Assembly: GCA_023412975.1 (NCBI GenBank)
Contig: JAEZRB010000290.1
Span: 1 to 15,590, forward strand
From: Bacteroidota bacterium
GTDB taxonomy: Bacteria; Bacteroidota; Bacteroidia; Chitinophagales; Chitinophagaceae
Direction of reading: 5' to 3'
Length of the DNA stretch: 15,590 bases
Notes under the pieces: generated by a model
The model's input: the letters and a program-made list of their open reading frames with translations, nothing else
The model's database searches: none
Told to the model about the DNA's origin: nothing
In this document: positions 7,734 to 14,315 of the stretch, piece after piece
Layout of the letters: every line of letters starts with the position of its first letter
How positions within the stretch are numbered: the stretch's first letter is position 1
Position numbers and translations under genes: made by a program

Positions 7734-9365
7734 ATGAGTATAGGAACATTTTCATACCCGCTGCCGGCAAATGAGCCGGTACTATCGTATGCTCCGGGTT
7801 CACCGGAGAAAAAGAGACTGAAAGCCGTATTGAAAGAATTAAAAAAAGATGAGATCGATATCCCGATGTATATCGGTAGCAAGGAGGTAAGAACCAACAA
7901 AAAAATAGCGATTCATCCACCTCATGAGATCAGTCATACCCTGGGGTATTTTCATGCAGGTGAAGAAAAACATGTCCAGCAGGCTATCGATGCTGCACTT
8001 GCTGCGAAAGAAAGCTGGGCCGCGATGAGCTGGGAGAACCGGGCCGGGATATTCCTGAAAGCTGCAGACCTGATCGCGACAAAATACCGTCCCTATATCA
8101 ATGGTACTACCATGCTGGGACAAAGCAAAAATGCATACCAGGCAGAGATTGATTCGGCATGCGAACTGATCGATTTCCTCCGTTTCAATGTGCATTTTCT
8201 CAGTGAGATATATAAACAGCAACCGATCAGCGGTCCGGGCATGCATAACAGGATGGAGTATCGGCCGCTCGAAGGATTTGTACTCGCAGTAACGCCGTTT
8301 AACTTCACTGCTATCGGCGGTAACCTGCCTACATCTGCTGCCATGTGTGGCAATGTGGTGGTATGGAAACCCGCCAATACTCAGGTGTATTCGGCGCAAA
8401 TGTTTATGCGTATCCTGAAGGAAGCAGGTTTACCAGACGGTGTTATCAATCTTGTCTTTGTGGATGGTCCCACACTTGGCAGGGTTTGCTTTAATCACTC
8501 TGATTTCGCCGGTGTACATTTTACCGGGTCTACCGGTGTGTTCAATACCATGTGGGAAACAATAGGTAAAAACATGTCGATGTACCGTTCTTATCCCCGC
8601 ATAGTAGGTGAGACTGGCGGAAAGGATTTTGTCCTTGTGCATAAGTCGGCTGATGTCGACACTGTTGTGACTGCGCTTTTACGCGGTGCTTTTGAATTCC
8701 AGGGACAGAAATGTTCCGCAGCTTCACGGGCTTATATCCCATCCAACCTGGCAGAGGAAGTAAAAAAGAAACTTATCGCAGGTGTGAAAGGCCTGAAGAT
8801 GGGCACTGTTGAGAATTTCACCAACTTCGTCAACGCGGTTATCGATGAAAAAAGTTTTGATAAGATCAAATCTTATATCGATAACGCGAAAAAAGATAAA
8901 AAAGCCGAAGTATGGGTGGGTGGAAAATGCGATAAAAAAGAGGGATATTTTATCCAGCCCACAGTGATAGAAGCAAAAGATCCAAAATACGTGAGCATGT
9001 GCGAAGAGATCTTCGGCCCGGTACTTACGGTCTATGTTTATCCCGCGAATAGTTTTGAAAAAACAATTGATTTGGTCAACACAACATCACCTTATGCGCT
9101 TACGGGATCGGTCATCGCGAAGGATAGAGCAGCCATTGAACTGGCAACCACCAGGCTAAGGGATGCTGCGGGTAACTTTTATATCAACGACAAACCAACC
9201 GGGGCAGTAGTAGGGCAGCAGCCTTTTGGTGGCGCCCGCGGAAGTGGCACCAATGATAAAGCGGGATCGATATTAAATCTTTACAGATGGTTAAGCGCCC
9301 GCACCATCAAAGAAACATTTGATCCGCCCGTTGATTATCGTTATCCGTTTATGGGTGAAGAGTAA
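7734..9365 (+). CDS. pruA: L-glutamate gamma-semialdehyde (1-pyrroline-5-carboxylate) dehydrogenase
   Basis: 543 residues. The enzyme oxidises glutamate semialdehyde (from P5C) to glutamate with NAD+, the second step of proline breakdown, in the cytoplasm. It is an aldehyde dehydrogenase of the monofunctional P5CDH type: length and the phrases TPFNFTAIGGNLPTSAAM (oxyanion Asn190), HFTGST at 262-267, GETGGKDF (general base Glu293) and FEFQGQKCSAASRAY (nucleophile Cys327) match the family. There is no proline dehydrogenase domain fused or next door, so the first enzyme must be elsewhere. The start is fixed by GGAGG 6 bases upstream. It ends in a strong terminator and is probably transcribed alone. 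Confidence 0.96.
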   Translation: MSIGTFSYPLPANEPVLSYAPGSPEKKRLKAVLKELKKDEIDIPMYIGSKEVRTNKKIAIHPPHEISHTLGYFHAGEEKHVQQAIDAALAAKESWAAMSWENRAGIFLKAADLIATKYRPYINGTTMLGQSKNAYQAEIDSACELIDFLRFNVHFLSEIYKQQPISGPGMHNRMEYRPLEGFVLAVTPFNFTAIGGNLPTSAAMCGNVVVWKPANTQVYSAQMFMRILKEAGLPDGVINLVFVDGPTLGRVCFNHSDFAGVHFTGSTGVFNTMWETIGKNMSMYRSYPRIVGETGGKDFVLVHKSADVDTVVTALLRGAFEFQGQKCSAASRAYIPSNLAEEVKKKLIAGVKGLKMGTVENFTNFVNAVIDEKSFDKIKSYIDNAKKDKKAEVWVGGKCDKKEGYFIQPTVIEAKDPKYVSMCEEIFGPVLTVYVYPANSFEKTIDLVNTTSPYALTGSVIAKDRAAIELATTRLRDAAGNFYINDKPTGAVVGQQPFGGARGSGTNDKAGSILNLYRWLSARTIKETFDPPVDYRYPFMGEE

Positions 9366-9390
9366 TGCAGAGTTTATAGTCCAAAATATT

Positions 9391-9416
9391 AAGCCCCGTT
9401 CGGGGCTTTTTTATTT
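9391..9416 (+). terminator. Rho-independent terminator of pruA
   Basis: AAGCCCCG at 9391-9398 pairs with CGGGGCTT at 9401-9408; in RNA the loop is GUUC on a six-base-pair GC-rich stem. It is followed directly by a T tract, TTTTATTTT. It lies 26 bases after the pruA stop. Confidence 0.93.
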
Positions 9417-9530
9417 TGCGATTGCGATGAGTAATAAAAGAAGATTATATCGTTGATAGTTTTTATGCAATTCATACATCAGAATCTTCATTTCGAGCAA
9501 CGCGCAGTGAACATTGAGACAACGCCATTT

Positions 9531-9538
9531 TAAGTTTG
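9531..9538 (+). promoter_or_regulatory. -7 element of the first barrel gene
   Basis: TAAGTTTG matches TAnnTTTG fully and lies 34 bases before the ATG at 9573, leaving a leader of roughly 28-30 bases. A TTG is present at 9514-9516, but its spacing of 14 bases is shorter than the usual 19-21, so the -33 box is uncertain. Confidence 0.45.
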
Positions 9539-9572
9539 TGTTATAATTATTAACCAAACCAAAAAACCTCGT

Positions 9573-10115
9573 ATGAAGAAAGTTTTCCTATCCATTTTCG
9601 CAATGACCGCAATCACTGTTGTGAGTTTCGCCCAACAAGGCAGTTTTAAATTGAGCCCTGCTGTAGAATTGGCTGTTCCCACTGGAGATGCTGCAGACAA
9701 CAGCAAGCCTGGTCTCGGAGTTACTGTAAAAGGACTGTATGGTATCAGTGAAGCGGGCCAGATTACCCTGACATCAGGTCTGATCGTATCTGGTGCTAAA
9801 AAGGACATCAAAGAAATGCTCGGTGCCGACAAGGTATCCAGCACCATCATCCCGATTCTGGCTGGATATCGTCACAACTTCAACGGTATTTATGTTGAGC
9901 CTCAGGTTGGATATGGTATCTATGGTGCCAAAATCAAAGGCGGCGAATTTGATTCAAAAGAATCAGAAGGTGCATTCACCTGGGCCGCTGGTGCCGGTTA
10001 CATCTTCAACAATTTTGAAGCAGGTATCCGCTATCAAAGCGCGCATAAGGATGGTACCAACAATGCATTTTTCGGAGTTCGCCTCGGTTATATTTTGCCG
10101 ATAGGCAGTAAATAA
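9573..10115 (+). CDS. Small outer-membrane beta-barrel protein (first of three)
   Basis: 180 residues. A signal peptide (about 1-20, ending VVSFAQ) is followed by alternating amphipathic strands typical of an eight-strand outer-membrane barrel. Gly- and aromatic-rich turns are seen in VEPQVGYGIYGAK, WAAGAGYIFNNFEAGIRYQ and the closing FFGVRLGYILPIGSK. It resembles the PF13505/PF13568 outer-membrane barrel families of Bacteroidetes, sometimes labelled porin family or OmpX-like. A pore is not proven; barrels this small often are not channels. It shows less resemblance to the next two genes than they show to each other. It has its own -7 element and a downstream hairpin, so it is likely a single-gene unit. 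Codon use is similar to its neighbours. Confidence 0.82.
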   Translation: MKKVFLSIFAMTAITVVSFAQQGSFKLSPAVELAVPTGDAADNSKPGLGVTVKGLYGISEAGQITLTSGLIVSGAKKDIKEMLGADKVSSTIIPILAGYRHNFNGIYVEPQVGYGIYGAKIKGGEFDSKESEGAFTWAAGAGYIFNNFEAGIRYQSAHKDGTNNAFFGVRLGYILPIGSK

Positions 10116-10138
10116 GTCTCAAGCAGTGTTAGTTTTCG

Positions 10139-10167
10139 GCCATCCCGGGCGACCGGGATGGCTATTT
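10139..10167 (+). terminator. Hairpin after the first barrel gene
   Basis: GCCATCCCGG (10139-10148) pairs perfectly with CCGGGATGGC (10153-10162) around a GCGA loop, a GNRA tetraloop. The following TATTTG is a weak T tract. The 10-base-pair stem and its place 23 bases after the stop support a terminator; an mRNA 3'-end protecting hairpin is the alternative. Confidence 0.75.
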
Positions 10168-10269
10168 GTATTAGCATATTTACCGGTCTGCACTCGGATT
10201 TTAACGGGGGATATTTCCGAAAATTACCGTTTTTAATCCCTGATGTTATTAGTTTGAATAACTGGATAT

Positions 10270-10277
10270 TATGTTTG
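10270..10277 (+). promoter_or_regulatory. -7 element of the second barrel gene
   Basis: TATGTTTG matches TAnnTTTG fully and lies 47 bases before the ATG at 10325. A TTTG at 10253-10256 is upstream but only 13 bases away, short for a -33 box. Confidence 0.4.
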
Positions 10278-10324
10278 TCCCGGCCTATTTAAAACAAGGC
10301 TATTTAAACTAAAGCTAATATTTT

Positions 10325-10954
10325 ATGAAAAAACTAATCCTGAGTTTATCTCTTATGCTGTTTGTCAGCGCTTTTGCTTTCGCTCAAACCAAATTTGGTG
10401 TTTCAGCGGGTACCAGCTTTGCTTCTATGAAAACAAAGATGGAGAGTGTGTCCGTCACATCTGATAGCAAAATAGGCTTCAGTGTGGGATTCCTGGCTGA
10501 TCTGGGTATCAGCGAAAATTTCGCATTCCAGCCTGGTCTGAACTTTAACCAGAAAGGCGGTAAGTCGAAAGCGGGCGATGTCGAAACGACTTCAACCCTG
10601 AACTACATTGAGCTGCCGCTTAACTTTATTTTCAAAACACAGGCTGGTAATGGTAAATTCTTTGGCGGCCTGGGTCCTGTATTGGGATATGGTATCAGTG
10701 GAAAAAATAAATATAAAGATGGTGGTCAATCAGAAACTGATGACATAAAATTCGGCAACGACGAAATGGAAGATGACATCAAGCCTTTTGAAGCTTCGGG
10801 AAATATCCTGGCGGGTTATGAATTTGCGAATGGATTTTTCGCCTCTGTAAATTATAATATGGGTCTTAGCAACCTGGCATTGGGTGATGGCGACTATACT
10901 GTGAAAAACAGATTCTTTGGTATCCGTATAGGCTACATGTTTGGTGGCAAATAA
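10325..10954 (+). CDS. Outer-membrane beta-barrel protein, PF13568-like (second of three)
   Basis: 209 residues. The signal peptide is about 1-20 (ends AFAFAQ). The start of the mature chain, TKFGVSAGTSFASM, and the middle, ENFAFQPGLNFNQKGG followed by LNYIELPLNFIF, are the pattern of the Bacteroidetes outer-membrane barrel family PF13568 (FGIKAGxN, LxPELxYSxKG, YLEIPLLxKY). It ends in RFFGIRIGYMFGGK. An acidic, probably extracellular loop lies at about 130-155 (Asp/Glu-rich, DDIKFGNDEMEDDIK). It is a paralogue of the next gene, and has its own -7 element and a strong terminator, so it is probably expressed alone. Specific role unknown. Confidence 0.85.
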   Translation: MKKLILSLSLMLFVSAFAFAQTKFGVSAGTSFASMKTKMESVSVTSDSKIGFSVGFLADLGISENFAFQPGLNFNQKGGKSKAGDVETTSTLNYIELPLNFIFKTQAGNGKFFGGLGPVLGYGISGKNKYKDGGQSETDDIKFGNDEMEDDIKPFEASGNILAGYEFANGFFASVNYNMGLSNLALGDGDYTVKNRFFGIRIGYMFGGK

Positions 10955-10981
10955 TAACCGTTCACCCGGTTGACCAAACCG

Positions 10982-11021
10982 AAATAGGGCTGACTTAAAA
11001 CTAAGTCAGACCTATTTTTTT
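10982..11021 (+). terminator. Rho-independent terminator of the second barrel gene
   Basis: A long interrupted stem is seen. AAATAGG (10982-10988) pairs with CCTATTT (11011-11017), and TGACTTA (10991-10997) pairs with TAAGTCA (11002-11008), with a 2-by-2 internal mismatch and the loop AAAC. The run of T continues to 11021. The A-rich left arm would also give partial termination on the minus strand. Confidence 0.92.
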
Positions 11022-11104
11022 TGTACTTAAGTCTTTGGTTGAAGATGTAGAATTGTCACCATCAGACCGACCTCAGTTGTTGATTTTATTTCCCATGCAT
11101 TCTG

Positions 11105-11121
11105 TAATCTCGTTGAGATTA
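11105..11121. promoter_or_regulatory. Short palindrome upstream of the third barrel gene
   Basis: TAATCTC (11105-11111) and GAGATTA (11115-11121) form a perfect 7-base inverted repeat around GTT, 91 bases before the ATG at 11212. It is far from the preceding terminator and has no T tract, so an operator half-site pair is more likely than a terminator. I see no clear -7 element beside it. Confidence 0.3.
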
Positions 11122-11211
11122 TATTAGAAAATGCCAGAAACCCTGTTGTCTGCACTATGACTTAAATATGGCAGCATTTTAGTCATCACAAGGTCAATAA
11201 AATCATTTTAT

Positions 11212-11793
11212 ATGAAAAGATTACTTTGTATCGTAGTTCTTAGTTCTATTTTTTCATTGGTAAAAGCACAGGAAACACATTTTGGTATCAAAGCAGGCGT
11301 GAATTTATCCAGTGTAGGAATTGATGGCGGCGATGATTATAACAGCAAAGCCGGACTTCATGTTGGCGGGCTGGCTCATATTCATATATCGCGGCAGTTT
11401 GCACTCCAACCCGAGCTCGTATTTTCAATGCAGGGAGGTAAAGATGACAATGTAAAACTAAAACTCAATTACATCAATGTCCCGCTGTTGGCGCAATACA
11501 TGACCAATGATGGTTTCAGGCTTCAAACAGGTCCACAACTTGGTTTCCTGGTATCTGCCGAAAGAAAAATTGGAGATGTGGAAGTGGATGTAAAGGATGA
11601 TCTGTCTACCATTGATTTTTCCTGGGCTTTTGGTGCGGGTTACCTGTTCTCTTCGGGTTTTGGTATTGACGCCCGCTACAACCTTGGCATTAGCAATATC
11701 AGTGATGATAATAGTTTCGAAGCTAAGAACAGCGTTTTTCAGTTTGGGATTTTTTACCAGTTTATGCATGGAAAGTCCACAAGACGCAGATGA
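11212..11793 (+). CDS. Outer-membrane beta-barrel protein, PF13568-like (third of three)
   Basis: 193 residues with a signal peptide of about 1-20 (ends LVKAQ). The mature start THFGIKAGVNLSSVG, then RQFALQPELVFSMQGGKDD and LKLNYINVPLLAQYMT, are close to the consensus of the PF13568 family. It aligns well by eye with the preceding gene, in signal, first strand and the QPxLxFxxxGGK block, indicating a local duplication. It ends VFQFGIFYQF followed by a basic MHGKSTRRR. Most barrels end at the last aromatic residue, so this short tail is unusual and could hinder or modify outer-membrane insertion. It is flanked by its own terminator and a 257-base upstream gap. Function unknown. Confidence 0.85.
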   Translation: MKRLLCIVVLSSIFSLVKAQETHFGIKAGVNLSSVGIDGGDDYNSKAGLHVGGLAHIHISRQFALQPELVFSMQGGKDDNVKLKLNYINVPLLAQYMTNDGFRLQTGPQLGFLVSAERKIGDVEVDVKDDLSTIDFSWAFGAGYLFSSGFGIDARYNLGISNISDDNSFEAKNSVFQFGIFYQFMHGKSTRRR

Positions 11794-11813
11794 TCGAATC
11801 TTAATGAACTTGG

Positions 11814-11841
11814 ATTGGGGCCTTACAGCCCCAATTTTTTT
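11814..11841 (+). terminator. Rho-independent terminator of the third barrel gene
   Basis: ATTGGGGC (11814-11821) pairs with GCCCCAAT (11828-11835) around CTTACA, followed by six T. It lies 20 bases after the stop and isolates the barrel cluster from pyrR. Confidence 0.94.
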
Positions 11842-11917
11842 ACATGGTAAACAGATCCGGGCGTAAAAAATAAGCATAAAGGCCACCTCTTTGCTATTTT
11901 TACAAAAAATATCATTC

Positions 11918-12442
11918 TTGAAATCAATTTTATCGGAACAACAACTCGCCATTACTATCAGGCGCCTGGCTCACCAGATACTGGAAAATAATACCCAGCT
12001 GGACGATACGGTCCTGATAGGTATACAGCCGCGCGGCATCTATTTATCCGACAGGGTAGTGGCTGAGATCAGGAAGGAGTTTCCCCAATCAAAAATTCAC
12101 TATGGTAAACTGGACATCACATTTTATCGCGATGATGTCCGGCAGGGTCTTCATGTTGCCAACCAGACCGATATACCCTTCTCGCTGGAGAATAAAAAAG
12201 TCGTACTCATTGATGACGTATTATACACCGGTCGCACAATCCGTGCTGCACTCGATGCCCTGCTGGCTTTTGGCCGACCCGGGAAAGTGGAGCTATGTGT
12301 ATTGATCGATCGCCGGTTCAGCCGCCAACTCCCGATCCAGCCAGATTACGTTGGTAAAGCCATCGATTCTATCATTTCCCAAAAGGTGAGGGTGCTATGG
12401 AAGGAGAAGGATGAAAGGGAAGAAGTGGTTATTTTGGATTAA
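11918..12442 (+). CDS. pyrR: PyrR bifunctional pyrimidine regulator / uracil phosphoribosyltransferase
   Basis: 174 residues, with TTG 11918 as start. The frame is open further, but no ATG fits, and MKSILSEQQLAITIRRLAHQI aligns with the usual PyrR N-terminus. The PRPP-binding loop is seen as VVLIDDVLYTGRTIRAAL, with GIQPRGIYLS and ELCVLIDRRFSRQLPIQPDYVGK as further family blocks. PyrR proteins bind pyr mRNA in response to UMP and can make UMP from uracil and PRPP. No PyrR-binding hairpin is obvious in the short leader, so RNA attenuation at this locus is unproven. A TATTTTTA at 11895-11902, one base off the -7 consensus, is in the right place. pyrB lies downstream, with an interrupted gene between them. 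Confidence 0.9.
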   Translation: MKSILSEQQLAITIRRLAHQILENNTQLDDTVLIGIQPRGIYLSDRVVAEIRKEFPQSKIHYGKLDITFYRDDVRQGLHVANQTDIPFSLENKKVVLIDDVLYTGRTIRAALDALLAFGRPGKVELCVLIDRRFSRQLPIQPDYVGKAIDSIISQKVRVLWKEKDEREEVVILD

Positions 12443-12444
12443 GG

Positions 12445-12465
12445 TACAAGGGACAAGGGACAAGG
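12445..12465. repeat. Heptamer array NACAAGG, left of the four-helix-bundle gene
   Basis: Three exact 7-base units, TACAAGG, GACAAGG and GACAAGG, begin two bases after the pyrR stop. The matching array on the other side of the gene is in the opposite orientation, so the two bracket it. Confidence 0.8.
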
Positions 12466-12486
12466 TTTAGATACTAAACTAACAAT

Positions 12487-12834
12487 ATGTCACAGGAGCT
12501 CGAGAACAGGTTTCATACTTATGCAAAGTCGGTGAGGGATTTTTGTACCAGGTTGAAATGGGATGTGATCAATAAAGAATATATAAAACAGGTTATTCGG
12601 TCTAGCGGTTCAGTGAATGCCAACTATATTGAAGCGTCTGACGATTTGAGTGCAGCGGATGAGCGGATGAAGCTTAAAATTTCGCGGCGGGAAGCCAAAG
12701 AAACCATCAAATGGCTGGATCTAACTTGAACACATAATGATCATGCTTTTGAGCAGGAAAGATTAAGATTGGTAGACGAGGGAGAGCAGATCAGGAAAAT
12801 ATTGTCGGCAATCATTAAAAAACTTGGAGGATAA
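12487..12834 (+). pseudogene. Four-helix-bundle protein (S23/IVS type) interrupted by an in-frame TGA
   Basis: The frame reads MSQELENRFHTYAKSVRDFC and further to WLDLT, then TGA at 12727-12729 (codon 81), and continues without shift as THNDHAFEQERLRLVDEGEQ to a TAA at 12832-12834. Known four-helix-bundle proteins of this type have the same order: LVRSSGSVGANYIEA (here VIRSSGSVNANYIEA), REAKES.YWL, then T.ND..LE.ER..L and a final helix with KI...I. Intact length would be 115 residues, as in the family, so a single base change seems to have cut the fourth helix. These proteins resemble the intervening-sequence product of 23S rRNA genes and the Avd accessory protein of diversity-generating retroelements; the solitary forms have no firm function. 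No reverse transcriptase is nearby. An 80-residue product may still be made. Confidence 0.8.
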
Positions 12835-12840
12835 GACACT

Positions 12841-12863
12841 ACTTGTGCCTTGTACCTTGTTCC
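12841..12863. repeat. Heptamer array, right of the four-helix-bundle gene (opposite orientation)
   Basis: Units ACTTGTG, CCTTGTA and CCTTGTT, then CC, are the reverse complement of NACAAGG-type heptamers. AAGGTACAAGG at 12441-12451 is found inverted here at 12848-12858. The array ends 10 bases before the pyrB -7 element. Confidence 0.75.
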
Positions 12864-12872
12864 TTTTTTCCT

Positions 12873-12880
12873 TAATTTCG
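12873..12880 (+). promoter_or_regulatory. -7-like element of pyrB
   Basis: TAATTTCG is one base off TAnnTTTG and ends 7 bases before the ATG at 12888, a geometry nearly the same as at prfB. A nearly leaderless pyrB message would follow. Readthrough from pyrR is also possible, as no terminator is seen between them. Confidence 0.4.
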
Positions 12881-12887
12881 CTTTTTA

Positions 12888-13814
12888 ATGCAACTATCTA
12901 CTCGACATCTATTAGGCATTAAAGACCTCACAGCTAACGATATCTCCCTTATTTTACAGACAGCAGAGCAGTTTAAGGAAGTTCTGCAAAGGCCGGTTAA
13001 GAAAGTGCCATCGCTGCGTGATATCGTCATTGTCAATCTTTTTTTTGAGAATTCCACCCGTACCAGGATCTCGTTTGAACTCGCTGAAAAAAGGTTATCG
13101 GCTGATACGATTAGCTTCACGGCTTCTTCGTCCTCGGTTTCGAAGGGTGAGACCCTGCTGGATACGGTCAACAATATACTTTCCATGAAAGTGGATATGG
13201 TGGTGATGCGGCATAGTGCCAGTGGTGCGCCACATTTTTTGGCACAACATATTCCAGCAGCCATCATCAATGCCGGAGATGGTATCAATGAACATCCCAC
13301 ACAGGGACTGCTCGATGCGCTGTCGATACGTGAAAAACTTGGAAAACTTGATGGCGTGAAAGTCGCTATAATCGGCGATATCATGCACAGCAGGGTAGCC
13401 CAGAGTAATATTTACCTGCTGAAAAAAATGGGGGCCGAGATAACTGTCTGCGGGCCACCCACACTTATACCAAAATATATAGCCGAAGCCCTTGGTGTAA
13501 ATGTTAGCTATCACCTTAAAGAAACACTCGAATGGTGCGACGTGGCCAATGTATTGCGCATTCAGCTCGAAAGACAAAACCAGGTTTTATTTTCATCACT
13601 TAGGGAATATAATCTTGCATATGGTATCAGCAGGAAGATGCTCGATAGTCTTCATAAGGAAATCGTGATCATGCACCCGGGACCGATCAACCGCGGGGTG
13701 GAGCTTGACAGTGACGTGGCTGATAGCAAACAATCCATCATCCTGCAACAGGTAGAAAACGGTGTGGCTGTAAGAATGGCTGTACTTTATTTGTTGTCCA
13801 ACCGTAATAATTAA
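12888..13814 (+). CDS. pyrB: Aspartate carbamoyltransferase catalytic subunit
   Basis: 308 residues. It joins carbamoyl phosphate and L-aspartate to carbamoyl aspartate, the committed step of pyrimidine synthesis, in the cytoplasm. The carbamoyl phosphate loop is FENSTRTR with STRTR at 56-60; the neighbouring-subunit loop is SVSKGETLLDT with Lys86; HPTQ is at 136-139, and HPGPINRGVE near residue 263 ends the active-site set. Length is that of the catalytic chain alone, and no pyrI is present in the window. It follows pyrR and the interrupted four-helix-bundle gene. coaD begins 27 bases after its stop, so the two may share a transcript. Confidence 0.97.
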   Translation: MQLSTRHLLGIKDLTANDISLILQTAEQFKEVLQRPVKKVPSLRDIVIVNLFFENSTRTRISFELAEKRLSADTISFTASSSSVSKGETLLDTVNNILSMKVDMVVMRHSASGAPHFLAQHIPAAIINAGDGINEHPTQGLLDALSIREKLGKLDGVKVAIIGDIMHSRVAQSNIYLLKKMGAEITVCGPPTLIPKYIAEALGVNVSYHLKETLEWCDVANVLRIQLERQNQVLFSSLREYNLAYGISRKMLDSLHKEIVIMHPGPINRGVELDSDVADSKQSIILQQVENGVAVRMAVLYLLSNRNN

Positions 13815-13841
13815 TCAATTATTTTCAAACCACACCAGATT

Positions 13842-14315
13842 ATGCCACGTATTTGTCTTTTTCCCGGAACTTTTGATCCGTTGACACTGGGTCATGTTGA
13901 TATTATCAATCGGGCACTCCCGTTATTTGACAAGATTGTTGTCGGTATCGGTACCAATGTAGCGAAAGCTCCCATGTTCAGCGCGGAACAAAGAGTAGCC
14001 TGGATCAAGGAGATTTATAAAGACGAACCCAGGGTGGAGAGTGCATTCTACGAGGGCCTCACCGTGCACTACTGCAAAGTGATCGGTGCGAACTTTATAT
14101 TGAGGGGTATTCGCTATGTAAGCGACTTTGAATACGAGAAAACGATTGCTGATGCTAATCGTACGCTCGACAATTCTATCGAAACGATATTCTTAACAGG
14201 CGAGCCAAAATATACTTCTGTCGCATCCACTATTGTTCGCGACATCATCCGTAATGGTGGAAACGCAGATCTGTTTTTGCCACAGGTTGTTTCTAAATCG
14301 ATAAAAAATAAGTGA
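13842..14315 (+). CDS. coaD: Pantetheine-phosphate adenylyltransferase
   Basis: 157 residues, the usual size. The enzyme adenylylates 4'-phosphopantetheine with ATP to dephospho-CoA, the fourth step of CoA synthesis. Seen are the N-terminal FPGTFDPLTLGH with T-x-G-H at 15-18 for ATP binding, the conserved ILRGIRYVSDFEYE, and the C-terminal YTSVASTIVRDI, which stands in place of the common ISSSxVR. It is followed by a thioesterase whose ATG overlaps the TGA by one base (TGATG), implying translational coupling, and preceded by pyrB at 27 bases. Confidence 0.97.
   Translation: MPRICLFPGTFDPLTLGHVDIINRALPLFDKIVVGIGTNVAKAPMFSAEQRVAWIKEIYKDEPRVESAFYEGLTVHYCKVIGANFILRGIRYVSDFEYEKTIADANRTLDNSIETIFLTGEPKYTSVASTIVRDIIRNGGNADLFLPQVVSKSIKNK

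Noticed and set aside
7839..8399. Minus-strand open frame of 186 codons inside pruA
   Set aside because: Antisense to a conserved dehydrogenase, with no recognisable domain and no promoter-like signal.
11794..11917. PyrR-binding RNA attenuator before pyrR
   Set aside because: The only clear hairpin is the terminator of the preceding barrel gene. I could not find the usual PyrR-binding loop sequence or an antiterminator partner.
12443..12863. Diversity-generating retroelement suggested by an Avd-like four-helix-bundle gene
   Set aside because: No reverse transcriptase and no template or variable repeat pair is visible in the window; the gene belongs to the solitary S23-like type.
12872..13577. 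Two minus-strand open frames over pyrB
   Set aside because: Antisense shadows; pyrB has all active-site motifs in the forward frame.
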